A DNA stretch of 64,000 nt from an uncultured Lachnospiraceae bacterium (GCA_947589305.1 CANQAP010000004.1:62001-126000), one strand, 5' to 3'; numbered from the stretch's first letter, positions 1 through 10,026 are shown. The notes: generated by a model not told the origin, from the letters alone. Numbers and translations are program-made.

Positions 1-1061
1 TCATAAGCGTCTCCCTCCTCGCTGTCATCATCTTCTCCATAGAATTCCCCGTCATAGCCTTCCTCATACTCCTCATACTCCCCATATTCCTCACCGTCAT
101 CGTCGTCATCCTCCGCGTGATATGCCTCTTCCGTATCTTCCGCCTGCATCGCCTTCTGATAAGCTCTCCAGTCCAGCACCCCTTCCACGGAAGCAATCGC
201 TACTTCCAGCATCTCCATATCCGGTTCTTTGGTCGTCAGTCGCTGCAGCCATAATCCCGGTGCGCTGATCACTTTCACGATCCATGAATCATTCCGTCCT
301 GCCAGACGGATGAATTCATAAGAGACGCCGGCAATCGCCGGAACCAGCAGTAACCGCAGCACGATCCGTAATACCGCACTGTCCACATTGATCACCATAA
401 AAAACAAGATGCTGATGATCATGACCAAAAACAAAAAACTGGTTCCGCAGCGTTTATGAAACCGTGTGAACCGCATCACATTTTCCGGAGTGAGGGGAAC
501 GCCGGCTTCCAGACAGTTAATGGTCTTATGCTCCGCCCCATGATACATAAACACCCGTTTCATGTCTTCCATCAACGAAATACCAAACACATAAAACAGG
601 AAGATCAATAGGCGGATCACACCTTCTAACAACGCCACAACAAACTGATTGTCAATTCCTTTTCGAATAAACTCGGCGATCCATGCCGGAAGCAGGATAA
701 ACAATCCTACCGCAAGCAGAATCGAAAACGCCACCGTAAAGAACATCAGAATTCCTTCGCCGCCCTTCTTTGCAGCGGTTTCCACCTTGCTTTCCGCATG
801 ATGTCCCTGCGCATCTTCTTCGTAAAAGCTGGCAGAGTACGTCAACGTCCTGATCCCAATGACCAGTGATTCGATAAAATTCACCACGCCCCGCACGATC
901 GGAAGACGGAACAACGCAATCCGATCTCCGAGCGCCGTATCGTTTTCTACTTTGACTTCGATGGTATGATCCGGTTTCCGGACCGCAACGGCATACCGGT
1001 CCTTATTTTTCATCATGACGCCTTCAATGACTGCCTGACCACCTATATAAACACGATCCAT
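1..1061 (-). CDS. DUF1385 family membrane protein (YqhQ-like), 3' end beyond the window
   Basis: Partial gene of 353 visible codons; it runs off the left edge. The protein starts with a conserved glycine-rich stretch containing VIEGVMM, has several hydrophobic segments in its middle (roughly residues 85-115, 120-145 and 175-215), and carries YHGAEHKTI, a hallmark of DUF1385. In related Clostridia this gene often precedes prmC and prfA, which would lie outside this window. The visible C-terminus, from about residue 305, is almost entirely Asp, Glu, Gly and Tyr, so it is a long acidic, probably disordered tail. Molecular function is unknown; the family is an integral membrane protein. The start is ATG at 1061, preceded by a purine-rich stretch. 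A terminator separates it from rpmE. Confidence 0.85.
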   Translation of the reverse strand, partial: MDRVYIGGQAVIEGVMMKNKDRYAVAVRKPDHTIEVKVENDTALGDRIALFRLPIVRGVVNFIESLVIGIRTLTYSASFYEEDAQGHHAESKVETAAKKGGEGILMFFTVAFSILLAVGLFILLPAWIAEFIRKGIDNQFVVALLEGVIRLLIFLFYVFGISLMEDMKRVFMYHGAEHKTINCLEAGVPLTPENVMRFTRFHKRCGTSFLFLVMIISILFFMVINVDSAVLRIVLRLLLVPAIAGVSYEFIRLAGRNDSWIVKVISAPGLWLQRLTTKEPDMEMLEVAIASVEGVLDWRAYQKAMQAEDTEEAYHAEDDDDDGEEYGEYEEYEEGYDGEFYGEDDDSEEGDAY

Positions 1062-1090
1062 GTTATCCCCGTTTTCCTTTCCCGATACGG

Positions 1091-1123
1091 AAAAAGGTTG
1101 GGATATTCAATCCCAACCTTTTC
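1091..1123 (-). terminator. Rho-independent terminator after rpmE
   Basis: A 13-bp stem (1092-1104 with 1110-1122) closes a 5-nt loop. On the minus strand it ends in a run of five T, directly after the rpmE stop codon. DUF1385 lies just beyond it and is probably reached by read-through or by a weak promoter that I could not identify. Confidence 0.85.
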
Positions 1124-1134
1124 ACCTATTCTTA

Positions 1135-1335
1135 CTAATTAACACCATACTTACGATTGAACTTATCAATTCGACCACGGGCTTGCGCTGCCTTTTGCTG
1201 ACCAGTGTAGAACGAATGACACTTTGAGCATATTTCCACGTGGATATCTTCTTTTGTCGATCCGGTAACAAATTCGTTACCACAGTTGCAGACTACTTTC
1301 GCCTGATAATAATCCGGATGGATTCCTTCTTTCAT
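1135..1335 (-). CDS. rpmE: 50S ribosomal protein L31
   Basis: Encodes a 66-residue large-subunit ribosomal protein L31. It is the zinc-binding (C+) form: cysteines at 16, 18, 36 and 39 are present, the last two in SKCHSFYTG. The start was set at ATG 1335 because an AGGTG ribosome site lies just upstream and the protein then begins MKEGIHPDY as in the family; a longer reading frame to 1380 would run through the leader hairpin. It has its own promoter and terminator, so it is expected to be a single-gene transcript downstream of rho. The leader contains an inverted repeat that may be an autoregulatory L31 site. Confidence 0.95.
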   Translation of the reverse strand: MKEGIHPDYYQAKVVCNCGNEFVTGSTKEDIHVEICSKCHSFYTGQQKAAQARGRIDKFNRKYGVN

Positions 1336-1368
1336 CTTTTTCACCTCACCGTTACTTTTCCTATCTAT

Positions 1369-1399
1369 TTGAGCAGGCATACGCCTATCGTTTGCTCAA
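1369..1399 (-). promoter_or_regulatory. Stem-loop in the rpmE leader (candidate L31 autoregulatory site)
   Basis: An outer 7-bp stem (1369-1375 with 1393-1399) encloses a smaller GGC/GCC stem with an asymmetric internal loop. It lies immediately after the predicted transcription start and about 35 nt before the rpmE start codon. L31 leader motifs are known in several bacterial groups; I matched position and form only, not a covariance model. Confidence 0.5.
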
Positions 1400-1409
1400 C
1401 AACTTCCTC

Positions 1410-1438
1410 ATTTTAGCATAGAGTTGCCGTGATTGCAA
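1410..1438 (-). promoter_or_regulatory. SigA-type promoter of rpmE
   Basis: On the minus strand TTGCAA (1433-1438) and TAAAAT (1410-1415) are separated by 17 bp. The predicted start near 1403 places the leader hairpin at the 5' end of the transcript. Confidence 0.7.
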
Positions 1439-1495
1439 GCCTATTTTAGAAAATAACAAGAAATCTGTCAAGAATAGCCGGAAGTGATCGATCCT

Positions 1496-3130
1496 CTATG
1501 GTCTTCTGCCTAAAGACTTTTGAACCAAATTTAAAAATTCTTGGTTATTCCTTGTCCTGACAAATAATTTTAAGACTTCTTCGATCGCATCATCCCCTTT
1601 GATTCCGCTGATCTCACGCCGGATCAAGTACATCGCATCCTGTTCTTCTTTCGTCAGGAGCAGATCATCCCGCCGCGTACCCGATTTACTGATATCGATC
1701 GCAGGAAAAATCCGCTTTTCCGATAACTTACGGTCGAGGACCAGCTCCATATTACCGGTTCCCTTAAACTCTTCAAATACGACGTCGTCCATCTTACTGC
1801 CCGTCTCTACCAATGCCGTCGCAAGGATCGTCAGACTTCCGCCCTCCCGAATATTACGGGCGGCGCCAAAGAACTTTTTCGGCATATGCAGTGCTGCCGG
1901 ATCCAAACCACCTGTCAACGTACGTCCGCTCGGCGGTACGATCAGATTATACGCCCGCGCCAAACGGGTAATGCTATCCAATAAGACCACAACATCTTTT
2001 TTATGCTCTACCAGACGCTTTGCCCGATCCAAAACCATCTCCGCTACACGCTTATGATGCTCCGGCAGTTCATCAAAGGTGGAATAGATCACTTCGACAT
2101 TCGGACCTTCAATCGATTCCCGGATATCGGTCACTTCCTCCGGACGCTCATCAATCAGCAGTACAAGTAAATGTATGTCTTTATAATTACGGCTGATCGT
2201 TTTTGCCATCTGCTTTAATAAGGTCGTCTTTCCCGCTTTCGGCGGTGATACGATCATCCCTCTCTGTCCTTTACCGATCGGAGCGATCATATCGACGATC
2301 CGCATCGGGATTCCGGCGCCCGCCTGCTCCAACCGGATTTTCTCATCCGGGAAAATCGGAGTCAGTTCTTCAAACGGTCTTCGCTTCTGTGCTTCCAACG
2401 GATGGAATCCGTTGACAGAATTAATATATAGCAAGGCACTGAATTTTTCTGCCTGTGTCTTGACGCGGGTGCTGCCGTTTAGGATATCACCGGTTTTCAG
2501 ATTAAATCTCCGGATCTGTGCCGGAGAAACATAAACATCATTTTCTCCCGGCAGATAATTCGCGCTTCGGATAAATCCGTATCCTTCCATGATCTCTAAA
2601 ATACCGTTAACTTCGTTTTTACTGTCTAAAGCTGCCAGCTCCGGATAGTCCAGTTTCAGAAATTCGTCTCTGGTATATGCCTCATTGCGGATATTCGGCA
2701 CTCTTCGCTCTTCCGCGGACCGTTCCTGTCTTCCGTCGGCGTCACTTAGGATCCCTTCCTGATAATCACCTTTCGGCGTCTTTCCTTCCGCATGAGTATC
2801 CAAACGTACCACGGAACGCGCCTCATATTTGGAAGCATCCGGTTGTCTGCCGTCCGACTTTGCGTTCATACGATTCTGCCGCCCTTCCGCATGGTTGTTC
2901 CCGCTGTCGGACGGTTTTCCCGAAAACCGCTGAACGATCTTGCCGCCTGCCTTACCTTCTGATATCTTTCCTTTTTCTTTTTCCGCCTGCGGCTTTGTTT
3001 TTTTCTGTTCTTCGTCCATGGATTCCAAGAGCCGGATCAATTCCGCTTTTTTCAAAGTCGTAATGCTTTTTACTTCTTTGCTTCTCGCTACTTCGCGTAA
3101 TTCCGCCAAAGTCATACTGACATAATTCAT
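1496..3130 (-). CDS. rho: Transcription termination factor Rho with N-terminal insertion
   Basis: A 544-residue hexameric RNA helicase that ends transcription. Domains in order: Rho N-terminal SAP-like helices (about 5-40); a charged low-complexity insertion rich in Lys, Glu, Arg, Gly and Asp (about 40-150); cold-shock-like RNA-binding domain (about 155-235); RecA-like motor with Walker A SPPKAGKT (295-302) and Walker B VVLLDS with Asp385, followed by the conserved GGLDPAALHMPKKFFGAARN loop. The insertion makes it longer than E. coli Rho (419 residues). The start is ATG 3130 behind AGAGAGG; ATG 3115 is a weaker alternative. It is transcribed alone from a good promoter, divergently from the malic enzyme gene. 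In Firmicutes rpmE commonly sits next to rho, as here. Confidence 0.97.
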   Translation of the reverse strand: MNYVSMTLAELREVARSKEVKSITTLKKAELIRLLESMDEEQKKTKPQAEKEKGKISEGKAGGKIVQRFSGKPSDSGNNHAEGRQNRMNAKSDGRQPDASKYEARSVVRLDTHAEGKTPKGDYQEGILSDADGRQERSAEERRVPNIRNEAYTRDEFLKLDYPELAALDSKNEVNGILEIMEGYGFIRSANYLPGENDVYVSPAQIRRFNLKTGDILNGSTRVKTQAEKFSALLYINSVNGFHPLEAQKRRPFEELTPIFPDEKIRLEQAGAGIPMRIVDMIAPIGKGQRGMIVSPPKAGKTTLLKQMAKTISRNYKDIHLLVLLIDERPEEVTDIRESIEGPNVEVIYSTFDELPEHHKRVAEMVLDRAKRLVEHKKDVVVLLDSITRLARAYNLIVPPSGRTLTGGLDPAALHMPKKFFGAARNIREGGSLTILATALVETGSKMDDVVFEEFKGTGNMELVLDRKLSEKRIFPAIDISKSGTRRDDLLLTKEEQDAMYLIRREISGIKGDDAIEEVLKLFVRTRNNQEFLNLVQKSLGRRP

Positions 3131-3205
3131 ATGCTGTTCCTCTCTCTATTGTATCTATCATTTGGGTTCAAAACGAATCTTTGATTATTTAGAATGTTCA
3201 GTTGC

Positions 3206-3234
3206 ATTATATCACAACTTTTTTATAAGGTAAA
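3206..3234 (-). promoter_or_regulatory. SigA-type promoter of rho
   Basis: On the minus strand TTTACC (3229-3234) and a perfect TATAAT (3206-3211) are 17 bp apart. The predicted start near 3199 gives a leader of about 70 nt. Confidence 0.75.
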
Positions 3235-3283
3235 CCCATATTTTACATAGTAAATCCGACTTTCTCCTTTTTTGATGAAATGC

Positions 3284-3312
3284 TTGCTATGCCTTTCTTC
3301 AAATGCTATATT
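3284..3312 (+). promoter_or_regulatory. SigA-type promoter of the malic enzyme gene
   Basis: TTGCTA (3284-3289) and TATATT (3307-3312) are 17 bp apart. They lie about 70 bp before the ATG at 3381 and are divergent from the rho promoter. Confidence 0.75.
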
Positions 3313-3380
3313 AAAAGATAGTGGTTTGTCGATTTCTTGTATCTCGGCATCACGCAATTCAGAATAAAAGGTGAAACAAA

Positions 3381-4529
3381 ATGGATGTATATGAAAAAGC
3401 ATTGGAATGCCATAAAAATTGGAATGGAAAACTGGAAACCCGTTCAAAATGTACTGTAAAATCCGCCGAAGATCTATCGATCGCCTATACGCCCGGCGTA
3501 GCAGAGCCTTGCCGTGCGATCGCAAAAGATCCGGAGGCTGCTTACCTATATACCGGAAAAGCGAACACCATCGCCGTTGTATCAGACGGCAGTGCCGTAC
3601 TGGGGCTTGGAAATATCGGCGCCAAGGCAGCCCTTCCGGTGATGGAAGGAAAGGCAGTATTATTTAAAGAATTCGGTAATATCAATGCGGTTCCGATCTG
3701 TCTGGATACACAGGACACCGATGAGATCGTAAAAACCGTCATTCATCTTGCCCCCGCATTCGGCGGCATTAACTTAGAAGATATTTCCGCGCCCCGCTGC
3801 TTTGAGATCGAAGAACGTTTAAAGCAGGCGTTGGACATTCCGGTCTTTCATGACGATCAGCACGGGACTGCCATCGTCGTACTTGCAGGCGTCATCAATG
3901 CGTTAAAAGTGACCGGAAAGCAGGTCGAGGATTGCAAAATTGTTGTAAACGGCGCCGGTTCCGCCGGAATCGCTATCTCCAAACTGTTATTACGCTATGG
4001 GTCCCGTCACCTGATGTTATGTGATAAAGTCGGTATCTTAAGTGCAAAGACACCGAATCTCAACCGGGTGCAGCAGGACATGTGTAAGGTGACGAATCTG
4101 GAAGGGGCGGAAGGTTCCCTTGCCGACGCTTTGGTCGGCGCCGATATTTTTATCGGTGTCTCCGCTCCAAATGTCGTCTCTGCGGAAATGGTCGCTTCCA
4201 TGAATCGGGACGCCATTTTATTTGCCATGGCAAATCCGGTACCCGAGATCATGCCGGACGTGGCAAAAGCCGCCGGCGCCAAAGTCATCGGTACCGGGCG
4301 TTCGGACTTCCCGAATCAGATCAACAATGTTGTAGCATTTCCGGGTATTTTCAAGGGAGCGTTGGAAGGTCGCGCCAGACAGATCACGGAAGATATGAAA
4401 CTGGCAGCCGCCGTTGCGATAGCGGGGCTGGTCTCTGACGACCAATTAGATGCGGATACGATCATGCCGAAAGCATTCGATCCACGGATTGCGGATGTGG
4501 TTGCCGCTGCCGTGAAAGCACATATCTAA
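3381..4529 (+). CDS. NAD(P)-dependent malic enzyme
   Basis: A 382-residue cytosolic enzyme that oxidatively decarboxylates malate to pyruvate and CO2 with a divalent metal. The N-terminal domain has the catalytic Tyr36 (AYTPGV) and Lys91 (MEGKAVLFK); metal ligands fall at Glu133/Asp134 and at Asp158/Asp159 in FHDDQHGT. The C-terminal Rossmann domain has GAGSAG at 191-196 and a later GTGRSD segment. The length fits the short bacterial form without a phosphotransacetylase extension. The start ATG 3381 has AGGTG upstream. A DUF4364 gene follows after 33 bp and is probably co-transcribed. Cofactor preference cannot be told from sequence alone. In a fermenter it links the C4 and C3 pools. Confidence 0.93.
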   Translation: MDVYEKALECHKNWNGKLETRSKCTVKSAEDLSIAYTPGVAEPCRAIAKDPEAAYLYTGKANTIAVVSDGSAVLGLGNIGAKAALPVMEGKAVLFKEFGNINAVPICLDTQDTDEIVKTVIHLAPAFGGINLEDISAPRCFEIEERLKQALDIPVFHDDQHGTAIVVLAGVINALKVTGKQVEDCKIVVNGAGSAGIAISKLLLRYGSRHLMLCDKVGILSAKTPNLNRVQQDMCKVTNLEGAEGSLADALVGADIFIGVSAPNVVSAEMVASMNRDAILFAMANPVPEIMPDVAKAAGAKVIGTGRSDFPNQINNVVAFPGIFKGALEGRARQITEDMKLAAAVAIAGLVSDDQLDADTIMPKAFDPRIADVVAAAVKAHI

Positions 4530-4562
4530 CCGTCTACGATACTACAAAGGAGTCATGCCGAA

Positions 4563-5093
4563 ATGTCGGATAACCGTCTTACGCTATACAAATTAATCCT
4601 GCTGTTTATGCTGGACCGCGTCGATTTTCCTCTGACGACTTCCCAGCTCTCGCAGTTCATCTTAGATAAGGGATATACGGATTATTTCAGTTTCCAACAG
4701 GCATTGAATGAATTAGAGGAAGCCGGGTTCATCTGCTCCGAACGCATTCGGAGCAATACGCAGTTTCATTTGACGCCGGAGGGAAAAGAGGCGTTAGACC
4801 TCTTTGAATACAAGATATCCTCCGCTATCAAAGATGATGTCTATGCGTACTTTGAGGCGGAAAAAATCCACCTGCGGAGTGAAGTCGAGATCTTTGCCAC
4901 CTACTATCCTGCCAAACGGGATGAATATATCGTACAATGTACCATCTTAGAACGAAAAGAAACCTTACTTGACATCAAACTGAATGTACCGTCTTTGGAT
5001 CAGGCAACTATGATCTGCGACACATGGCAGGAAAAAAGCAATGCCATTTATGACTATCTGGTGAAGCAGTTATGGGGACTGACCGAGTCATAA
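4563..5093 (+). CDS. DUF4364 family winged-helix protein
   Basis: A 176-residue protein of the DUF4364 family, common in Clostridia and of unknown role. The N-terminal 75 residues look like a winged helix (LTTSQLSQFIL as the recognition region, then ALNELEEAGFI and a beta wing ending FHLTPEGKEAL). The C-terminal half is a mixed alpha/beta domain without catalytic motifs. A DNA-binding regulator is a reasonable inference, but target and ligand are unknown. An AAAGGAG ribosome site precedes ATG 4563. It follows malic enzyme by 33 bp on the same strand and converges on engB with only about 10 bp between the stop codons. Confidence 0.8.
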   Translation: MSDNRLTLYKLILLFMLDRVDFPLTTSQLSQFILDKGYTDYFSFQQALNELEEAGFICSERIRSNTQFHLTPEGKEALDLFEYKISSAIKDDVYAYFEAEKIHLRSEVEIFATYYPAKRDEYIVQCTILERKETLLDIKLNVPSLDQATMICDTWQEKSNAIYDYLVKQLWGLTES

Positions 5094-5103
5094 CCGGCGA
5101 ATC

Positions 5104-5718
5104 TCACAAGCCGCTGCCGGTCTCCCCGGTTCCGTCTGTGATATACTGATCGATCAGATCCCATATGTCCTCTCTTCCCTGCTTGGTTTCGGCAGAAAAC
5201 GGAAGAATCGGCGTCTCGGAACCCACTCCTAACGTATCACGGATGCCCTTGATCTGCTTCTGTAACTGACTGCGTTTGATCTTATCCAGCTTCGTCGCAA
5301 TAATCACCGGTGAAAAACCGTTTTCCACGATCCAATGATACATGGCGCGGTCATTCACGGAAGGTTCATGACGAATATCAATCAATAAAAACACCAGACA
5401 AAGCTGTTTGGAATGATGCAGATAGCGTTCCACCATCTTTCCCCATTGTTCTTTTATCTCCTTCGATACCTTTGCATATCCGTAGCCGGGCAGATCGACA
5501 TAATACAACGCATTGTTAATATTATAAAAATTAATTGTCTGCGTCTTTCCCGGCTGAGAAGACGTCTTTGCATATGATTTACGGTTCATCAGCGCATTGA
5601 TCAGGGACGATTTACCGACATTTGATTTTCCGGCGAATGCGATTTCCGGCAGATGATTGTCCGGCAGCTTACTGGTGATTCCACATACCGTTTCCAACTG
5701 TACACTTTTTATTTTCAT
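5104..5718 (-). CDS. engB: Ribosome biogenesis GTPase EngB/YsxC
   Basis: A 204-residue TRAFAC-class GTPase needed for 50S subunit assembly. G1 is GKSNVGKSS (30-38), G2 lies in SQPGKTQTINFY, G3 is DLPG (75-78), G4 is TKLD and G5 is SAET. Length and motifs are those of EngB. An AGGGTGG site precedes ATG 5718. It is the last gene of the tig-clpP-clpX-lon-engB series, the usual Firmicute order, and starts 39 bp after the lon stop. Confidence 0.96.
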   Translation of the reverse strand: MKIKSVQLETVCGITSKLPDNHLPEIAFAGKSNVGKSSLINALMNRKSYAKTSSQPGKTQTINFYNINNALYYVDLPGYGYAKVSKEIKEQWGKMVERYLHHSKQLCLVFLLIDIRHEPSVNDRAMYHWIVENGFSPVIIATKLDKIKRSQLQKQIKGIRDTLGVGSETPILPFSAETKQGREDIWDLIDQYITDGTGETGSGL

Positions 5719-5757
5719 GTCTTTACCACCCTTTCCGGCTGTGCTTTGCGGTTTCCT

Positions 5758-8052
5758 CTATTTGATCAGGGCGATCCGCAACACATCCTCCATCGTCTTC
5801 ACATAGGTTATTTTCATGGTTCCGATAATCTCATCATCCAGTTCCGATACATCTTTATCATTTTGCTGCGGCAGCAACACTTCCCGCATGCCAAACGTAT
5901 TTGCCGCCAAGAGTTTCTCTTTCAAACCACCGACCGGCAGCACCCGCCCGCGGAGAGAGACCTCTCCGGTCATGGCAAGGTCTCCGCGTACTTTTTTATG
6001 AGTAACCGCCGAATACACTGCCGTAGCGATCGTGATGCCGGCAGAAGGACCGTCTTTCGGTACTGCCCCTTCCGGAACGTGGATATGAATATCGGTATTT
6101 TTCAGAAAATTTTTCTGTACCATCGCACGCACACAGGTAATGGCGATCTTGGCGGATTCTTTCATCACATCTCCCAGATTGCCGGTCAGTTCTGTTTTCC
6201 CGCTTCCCGCAACCAGCGATACTTCCACGCTCAACATATCACCGCCCACACTGGTCCATGCCAAACCGTTTACCATTCCTTCTTTCGGCTTCAGATTCCA
6301 TGTTTCTTCTTTATATTTCGGGATACCAAGATAGCGTTCGAGCGTTCTTTCGTTTACGCGCAGGCTCTCCCGTTCTCCGCTTGCAATCATACGGTCTGCT
6401 TTTCGGCACAGAGTGGCGATCTGCCGCTCCAAATTACGGACACCGGCTTCCCTTGTATATCCCGTAATAATCTGCCGAAGTGCCGCATCCGTCACCTGAA
6501 ACTGTTTTGCTTTCAGTCCATGACGGGTCCGTTGTTTTGCGATCAGAAAATCCTTTGCGATATGTAGCTTTTCATTTTGCGTATAACCGGATATTTCTAT
6601 CACTTCCATACGATCAAGCAGCGGTTTCGGAATATTGGAAACATCATTTGCCGTAGCCACAAACAGAACCTGACTCAGATCGATCGGCACCTCAAAAAAA
6701 TGGTCCGTAAATCTACAGTTCTGCTCGGCGTCCAACACTTCTAATAATGCGGAAGAAGGATCGCCTTTGTAATCGTTTCCCAGTTTATCCACCTCGTCCA
6801 AAAGCATGAGCGGGTTGCGGACACCGGCTCGCTCCATCGCCTTTGCGATCCGTCCCGGCATAGCCCCTACATATGTCTTTCGATGTCCGCGGATTTCCGC
6901 TTCATCCCGAATTCCCCCTAAGGAAATACGGACATATTCTTTATTGGTCGCCCTTGCGATCGAGCGGGCAACCGATGTCTTTCCGGTTCCCGGAGGTCCT
7001 ACCAGACATAAAATGGGGCTGTCTCCTTCCGCCACCATATTCCGTACCGCCAAGAAATCCAAGATCCGTTCTTTTACTTTCCATAAGCCATAATGATCCG
7101 CATTTAAGATCTTCTCCGCCTGTTGCAGATCCCGATTATCTGTAGTAGCCTTATTCCATGGATATGCCAAAAGGGTTTCAATATAGTTTCGAAGCACCGC
7201 CGATTCCGAAGAAGTGATCGGGATTGCTTCCAATCTTTGAATCTCTTTGTATAGTTTTTCTTCTACTTCTTTTGGAGCCTGTAAGCCTTCCACGGCTTCC
7301 TTATATTCCTCGATTTCCGAATCGTCGTCTTCTTCCAATTCCTCCTCAATCATCTTTTTCTGCTCGCGCAAAATATATTCTCTCTGACTTTTTTCTACAT
7401 ATTGGCTTAAATCTTCCTGCAGCTTACGGCGAATCTGACCAATCTCCGTTTCGCTCTTTATGAACCGCATCATGCACAGGATCCGCTGCAGCAGATCCTG
7501 CTGTGCCAAAATCTGTTGCTTTTTTTCATGAGAAAATGGAAGATTTTCCGCCAACAGATCAATCAGTACTCCGACACGCTTCTCTTTCGTGATCTTTTGC
7601 CAAGCCATTTGACTCATCGGCATACCCGCCTGATAGCAGTTCACGACAGCTTCTAAAACGGCGGAACAATACGCTTCTTCCTGTTCATCCGAAAGTGCCA
7701 TATCCTCCCATATCTCTAATTCAGCCTGAAGATAAGTACCTTTTTGTTCTACCGCTAACAGTTCTCCCCGCGATTCCCCTGCTACCAAAATGCGTATCAG
7801 ATTCTTCTGATTGAGCCGGATCATCTGTCGTACCTTCACCGCACAACCGACTTTTTCCAAACGATCGCCCGGTTCATCCTGATCCCGCTTTTCCTCCGCC
7901 TTTGCCACAACGAATAAATGCAAATCCGACATCATTGCCTCTTTGATCGCCTCAAATGACTGTTTGCGGCTCACATCGATATGTACGACCGTGTTTGGAA
8001 AAATCGTCATATCCTGTAAAGTTATCATCGGCATTTTTCGTTTCTTATTCAC
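5758..8052 (-). CDS. lon: ATP-dependent protease La (Lon)
   Basis: A 764-residue homohexameric AAA+ serine protease that degrades misfolded and regulatory proteins. Domains: LON substrate-binding N-terminus, central helical region with an acidic stretch, AAA+ module with Walker A GPPGTGKT (352-359) and Walker [11 protein letters not shown], and a protease domain with Ser670 in PKDGPSAG and Lys713 in [10 protein letters not shown] as the catalytic dyad. The start was set at GTG 8052: an AAGGTGAG site lies 6-7 nt upstream and the product then matches the family N-terminus ([13 protein letters not shown] a few residues in). The open frame to 8106 lacks a ribosome site and would start within the clpX-lon gap. 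It follows clpX by about 70 bp. Confidence 0.95.
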   Translation of the reverse strand: MNKKRKMPMITLQDMTIFPNTVVHIDVSRKQSFEAIKEAMMSDLHLFVVAKAEEKRDQDEPGDRLEKVGCAVKVRQMIRLNQKNLIRILVAGESRGELLAVEQKGTYLQAELEIWEDMALSDEQEEAYCSAVLEAVVNCYQAGMPMSQMAWQKITKEKRVGVLIDLLAENLPFSHEKKQQILAQQDLLQRILCMMRFIKSETEIGQIRRKLQEDLSQYVEKSQREYILREQKKMIEEELEEDDDSEIEEYKEAVEGLQAPKEVEEKLYKEIQRLEAIPITSSESAVLRNYIETLLAYPWNKATTDNRDLQQAEKILNADHYGLWKVKERILDFLAVRNMVAEGDSPILCLVGPPGTGKTSVARSIARATNKEYVRISLGGIRDEAEIRGHRKTYVGAMPGRIAKAMERAGVRNPLMLLDEVDKLGNDYKGDPSSALLEVLDAEQNCRFTDHFFEVPIDLSQVLFVATANDVSNIPKPLLDRMEVIEISGYTQNEKLHIAKDFLIAKQRTRHGLKAKQFQVTDAALRQIITGYTREAGVRNLERQIATLCRKADRMIASGERESLRVNERTLERYLGIPKYKEETWNLKPKEGMVNGLAWTSVGGDMLSVEVSLVAGSGKTELTGNLGDVMKESAKIAITCVRAMVQKNFLKNTDIHIHVPEGAVPKDGPSAGITIATAVYSAVTHKKVRGDLAMTGEVSLRGRVLPVGGLKEKLLAANTFGMREVLLPQQNDKDVSELDDEIIGTMKITYVKTMEDVLRIALIK

Positions 8053-8123
8053 TATACTCACCTTCTGTCCATCCAAACTCTTACTGAAACATAGAGCCGA
8101 GAACAAGTCTCGGCTGCTCTATG

Positions 8124-9410
8124 TTATGCAATTTCACCGTTATTCTTTAAATGCTTCTGCAATAAAGCTTTCTTCGGGATTGGACGTTCTGAATACACTA
8201 ATTCCGGTTCTGCGTTATTTTCCACAACATCCTTCGTGATCCGGCATTTGGTAATATGGTCATCCGACGGAATCTCATACATCAAATCCATGACAACGTC
8301 TTCCATAATGGCACGCAATCCTCTTGCTCCGGTTTTTCGTTCCATAGCCTTTGCGGCTATTGCGTGCAGAGCTTCCGGATCGAACTCCAATTCCACTCCG
8401 TCCATTTCAAACAGCTTTTTATACTGCTTGACCAAAGAACTCTTCGGTTCTTCCAAAATCCGGATCAACGCCTCCTCATCCAACATATCCAAAGACGCCG
8501 TTACCGGTACACGTCCTACAAATTCCGGAATCAACCCATACTTGACATAATCCTGCGGAAGAATCTGACGGAATAATTCCCCGATATTCTTCTCTTCCAC
8601 ATCCTTAATATCCGCATTAAAGCCTATCGATTTCTGCCCGATCCGGTTCTCAATGATCTTATCCATCCCGTCAAAAGCGCCGCCGCAGATAAACAGAATG
8701 TTTGTGGTGTCAATCTGGATCAATTCCTGATGCGGATGCTTTCTGCCGCCCTGCGGCGGAACCGATGCAACCGTACCTTCAATGATCTTTAAAAGCGCCT
8801 GCTGTACGCCCTCTCCGGATACATCCCTTGTGATCGATACATTTTCTGATTTTTTCGTGATCTTATCGATCTCATCAATATAAATAATACCGTGTTCCGC
8901 GCGTTCAATATTATAATCCGCAGCCTGTATCAGCTTTAGCAAAATATTTTCCACGTCTTCTCCCACATAGCCGGCTTCCGTCAGTGCCGTTGCATCCGCG
9001 ATCGCAAACGGAACATTCAGCAGTTTTGCCAGCGTCTGTGCCAGATACGTTTTACCGGAACCGGTCGGTCCGACCATAATGATATTGCTTTTTTGTAATT
9101 CTACTTCAAAGTCTTTTTCGGACAGTATCCGTTTATAATGATTGTAAACCGCTACGGAAAGAATCTTTTTCGCCTGTTCCTGTCCGATAACATAATCATC
9201 CAGAAACTCTTTGATCTCCTTTGGGCGCAACAGATTGATTTCCGTGCTTTCCATCTCTTCTAATTCTTCCTGAATGATCTCATAGCATACCTCAATACAT
9301 TCGTCACAGATATAGGCAGCCGGTCCCGCGATCAGTTTGCGGACACGATCTTCAGGCTTATTGCAAAATGAACACTTTAAAGGTCTTCTTTCTTCATTTC
9401 GATTTGCCAT
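8124..9410 (-). CDS. clpX: ATP-dependent Clp protease ATP-binding subunit ClpX
   Basis: A 428-residue AAA+ unfoldase that feeds substrates to ClpP. It has an N-terminal zinc domain with Cys13, Cys16, Cys35 and Cys38, Walker A GPTGSGKT (114-121), Walker B IIYIDEID, the substrate-gripping pore loop GYVGED, and the IGF loop (KSIGFNAD) that docks on ClpP. A clear GAGGTGA site precedes ATG 9410. It starts 25 bp after the clpP stop, in the operon tig-clpP-clpX-lon-engB. Confidence 0.98.
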   Translation of the reverse strand: MANRNEERRPLKCSFCNKPEDRVRKLIAGPAAYICDECIEVCYEIIQEELEEMESTEINLLRPKEIKEFLDDYVIGQEQAKKILSVAVYNHYKRILSEKDFEVELQKSNIIMVGPTGSGKTYLAQTLAKLLNVPFAIADATALTEAGYVGEDVENILLKLIQAADYNIERAEHGIIYIDEIDKITKKSENVSITRDVSGEGVQQALLKIIEGTVASVPPQGGRKHPHQELIQIDTTNILFICGGAFDGMDKIIENRIGQKSIGFNADIKDVEEKNIGELFRQILPQDYVKYGLIPEFVGRVPVTASLDMLDEEALIRILEEPKSSLVKQYKKLFEMDGVELEFDPEALHAIAAKAMERKTGARGLRAIMEDVVMDLMYEIPSDDHITKCRITKDVVENNAEPELVYSERPIPKKALLQKHLKNNGEIA

Positions 9411-9435
9411 TTAGTCACCTCAAGCTTATTTTTTA

Positions 9436-10026
9436 TTATTCCCGGTTGGTAATTACCATATCAATCAATCCATATTCTTTTGCCTCTTCCGCACTCAGCC
9501 AATTATCACGATCTGTATCTTTTTCCAATATCTCCACCGATTTTCCCGTCTCTTTTGCAAGGATCTCATTAATCTTCCGTCTCGTCTTTAAAATATGATC
9601 CGTCGTGATCTTCATATCGCTTGCCTGACTGCCGCTCGGCATACCGCCCATCGGCTGATGGATCATGATCTCTGCATTTGGCAGTGCCAAACGCTTTCCC
9701 GGCGTGCCGCCTGCCAGCAGAAACGCCCCCATACTTGCCGCCATACCGCAACAGATCGTAGAAACATCACACTTAATGTACTGCATCGTATCATAGATGC
9801 CGAATCCGGCAGTGACAGAACCGCCCGGACTGTTAATGTATAAATTGATATCCTTTGACGGATCTTCTGACTCTAAAAACAACAACTGTGCGATCACCAG
9901 ACTGGCTGACGTATCATTGACTTCCTCCCCTAAAAAGATAATCCGATCTTTTAACAGCCTCGAATAAATGTCATAGGACCGTTCTCCTCTGCTCGTCTGT
10001 TCAATGACATAAGGTACTAAACTCAT
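9436..10026 (-). CDS. clpP: ATP-dependent Clp protease proteolytic subunit ClpP
   Basis: A 196-residue serine peptidase that forms the tetradecameric Clp chamber. The catalytic triad is Ser98 (CCGMAASMG), His123 (MIHQPMGG) and Asp172 (DTDRDNW). The start was set at ATG 10026 because a perfect AAAGGAGG lies upstream of it; the longer frame to 10044 would begin inside that site. It lies 37 bp downstream of tig and 25 bp upstream of clpX. No propeptide is evident. Confidence 0.98.
   Translation of the reverse strand: MSLVPYVIEQTSRGERSYDIYSRLLKDRIIFLGEEVNDTSASLVIAQLLFLESEDPSKDINLYINSPGGSVTAGFGIYDTMQYIKCDVSTICCGMAASMGAFLLAGGTPGKRLALPNAEIMIHQPMGGMPSGSQASDMKITTDHILKTRRKINEILAKETGKSVEILEKDTDRDNWLSAEEAKEYGLIDMVITNRE

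Noticed and set aside
5653-6567. A 304-codon plus-strand open frame across engB and lon
   Set aside because: It covers strongly conserved engB and lon on the other strand, has no ribosome site and its composition (His-, Phe- and Ile-rich) is that of an antisense shadow.
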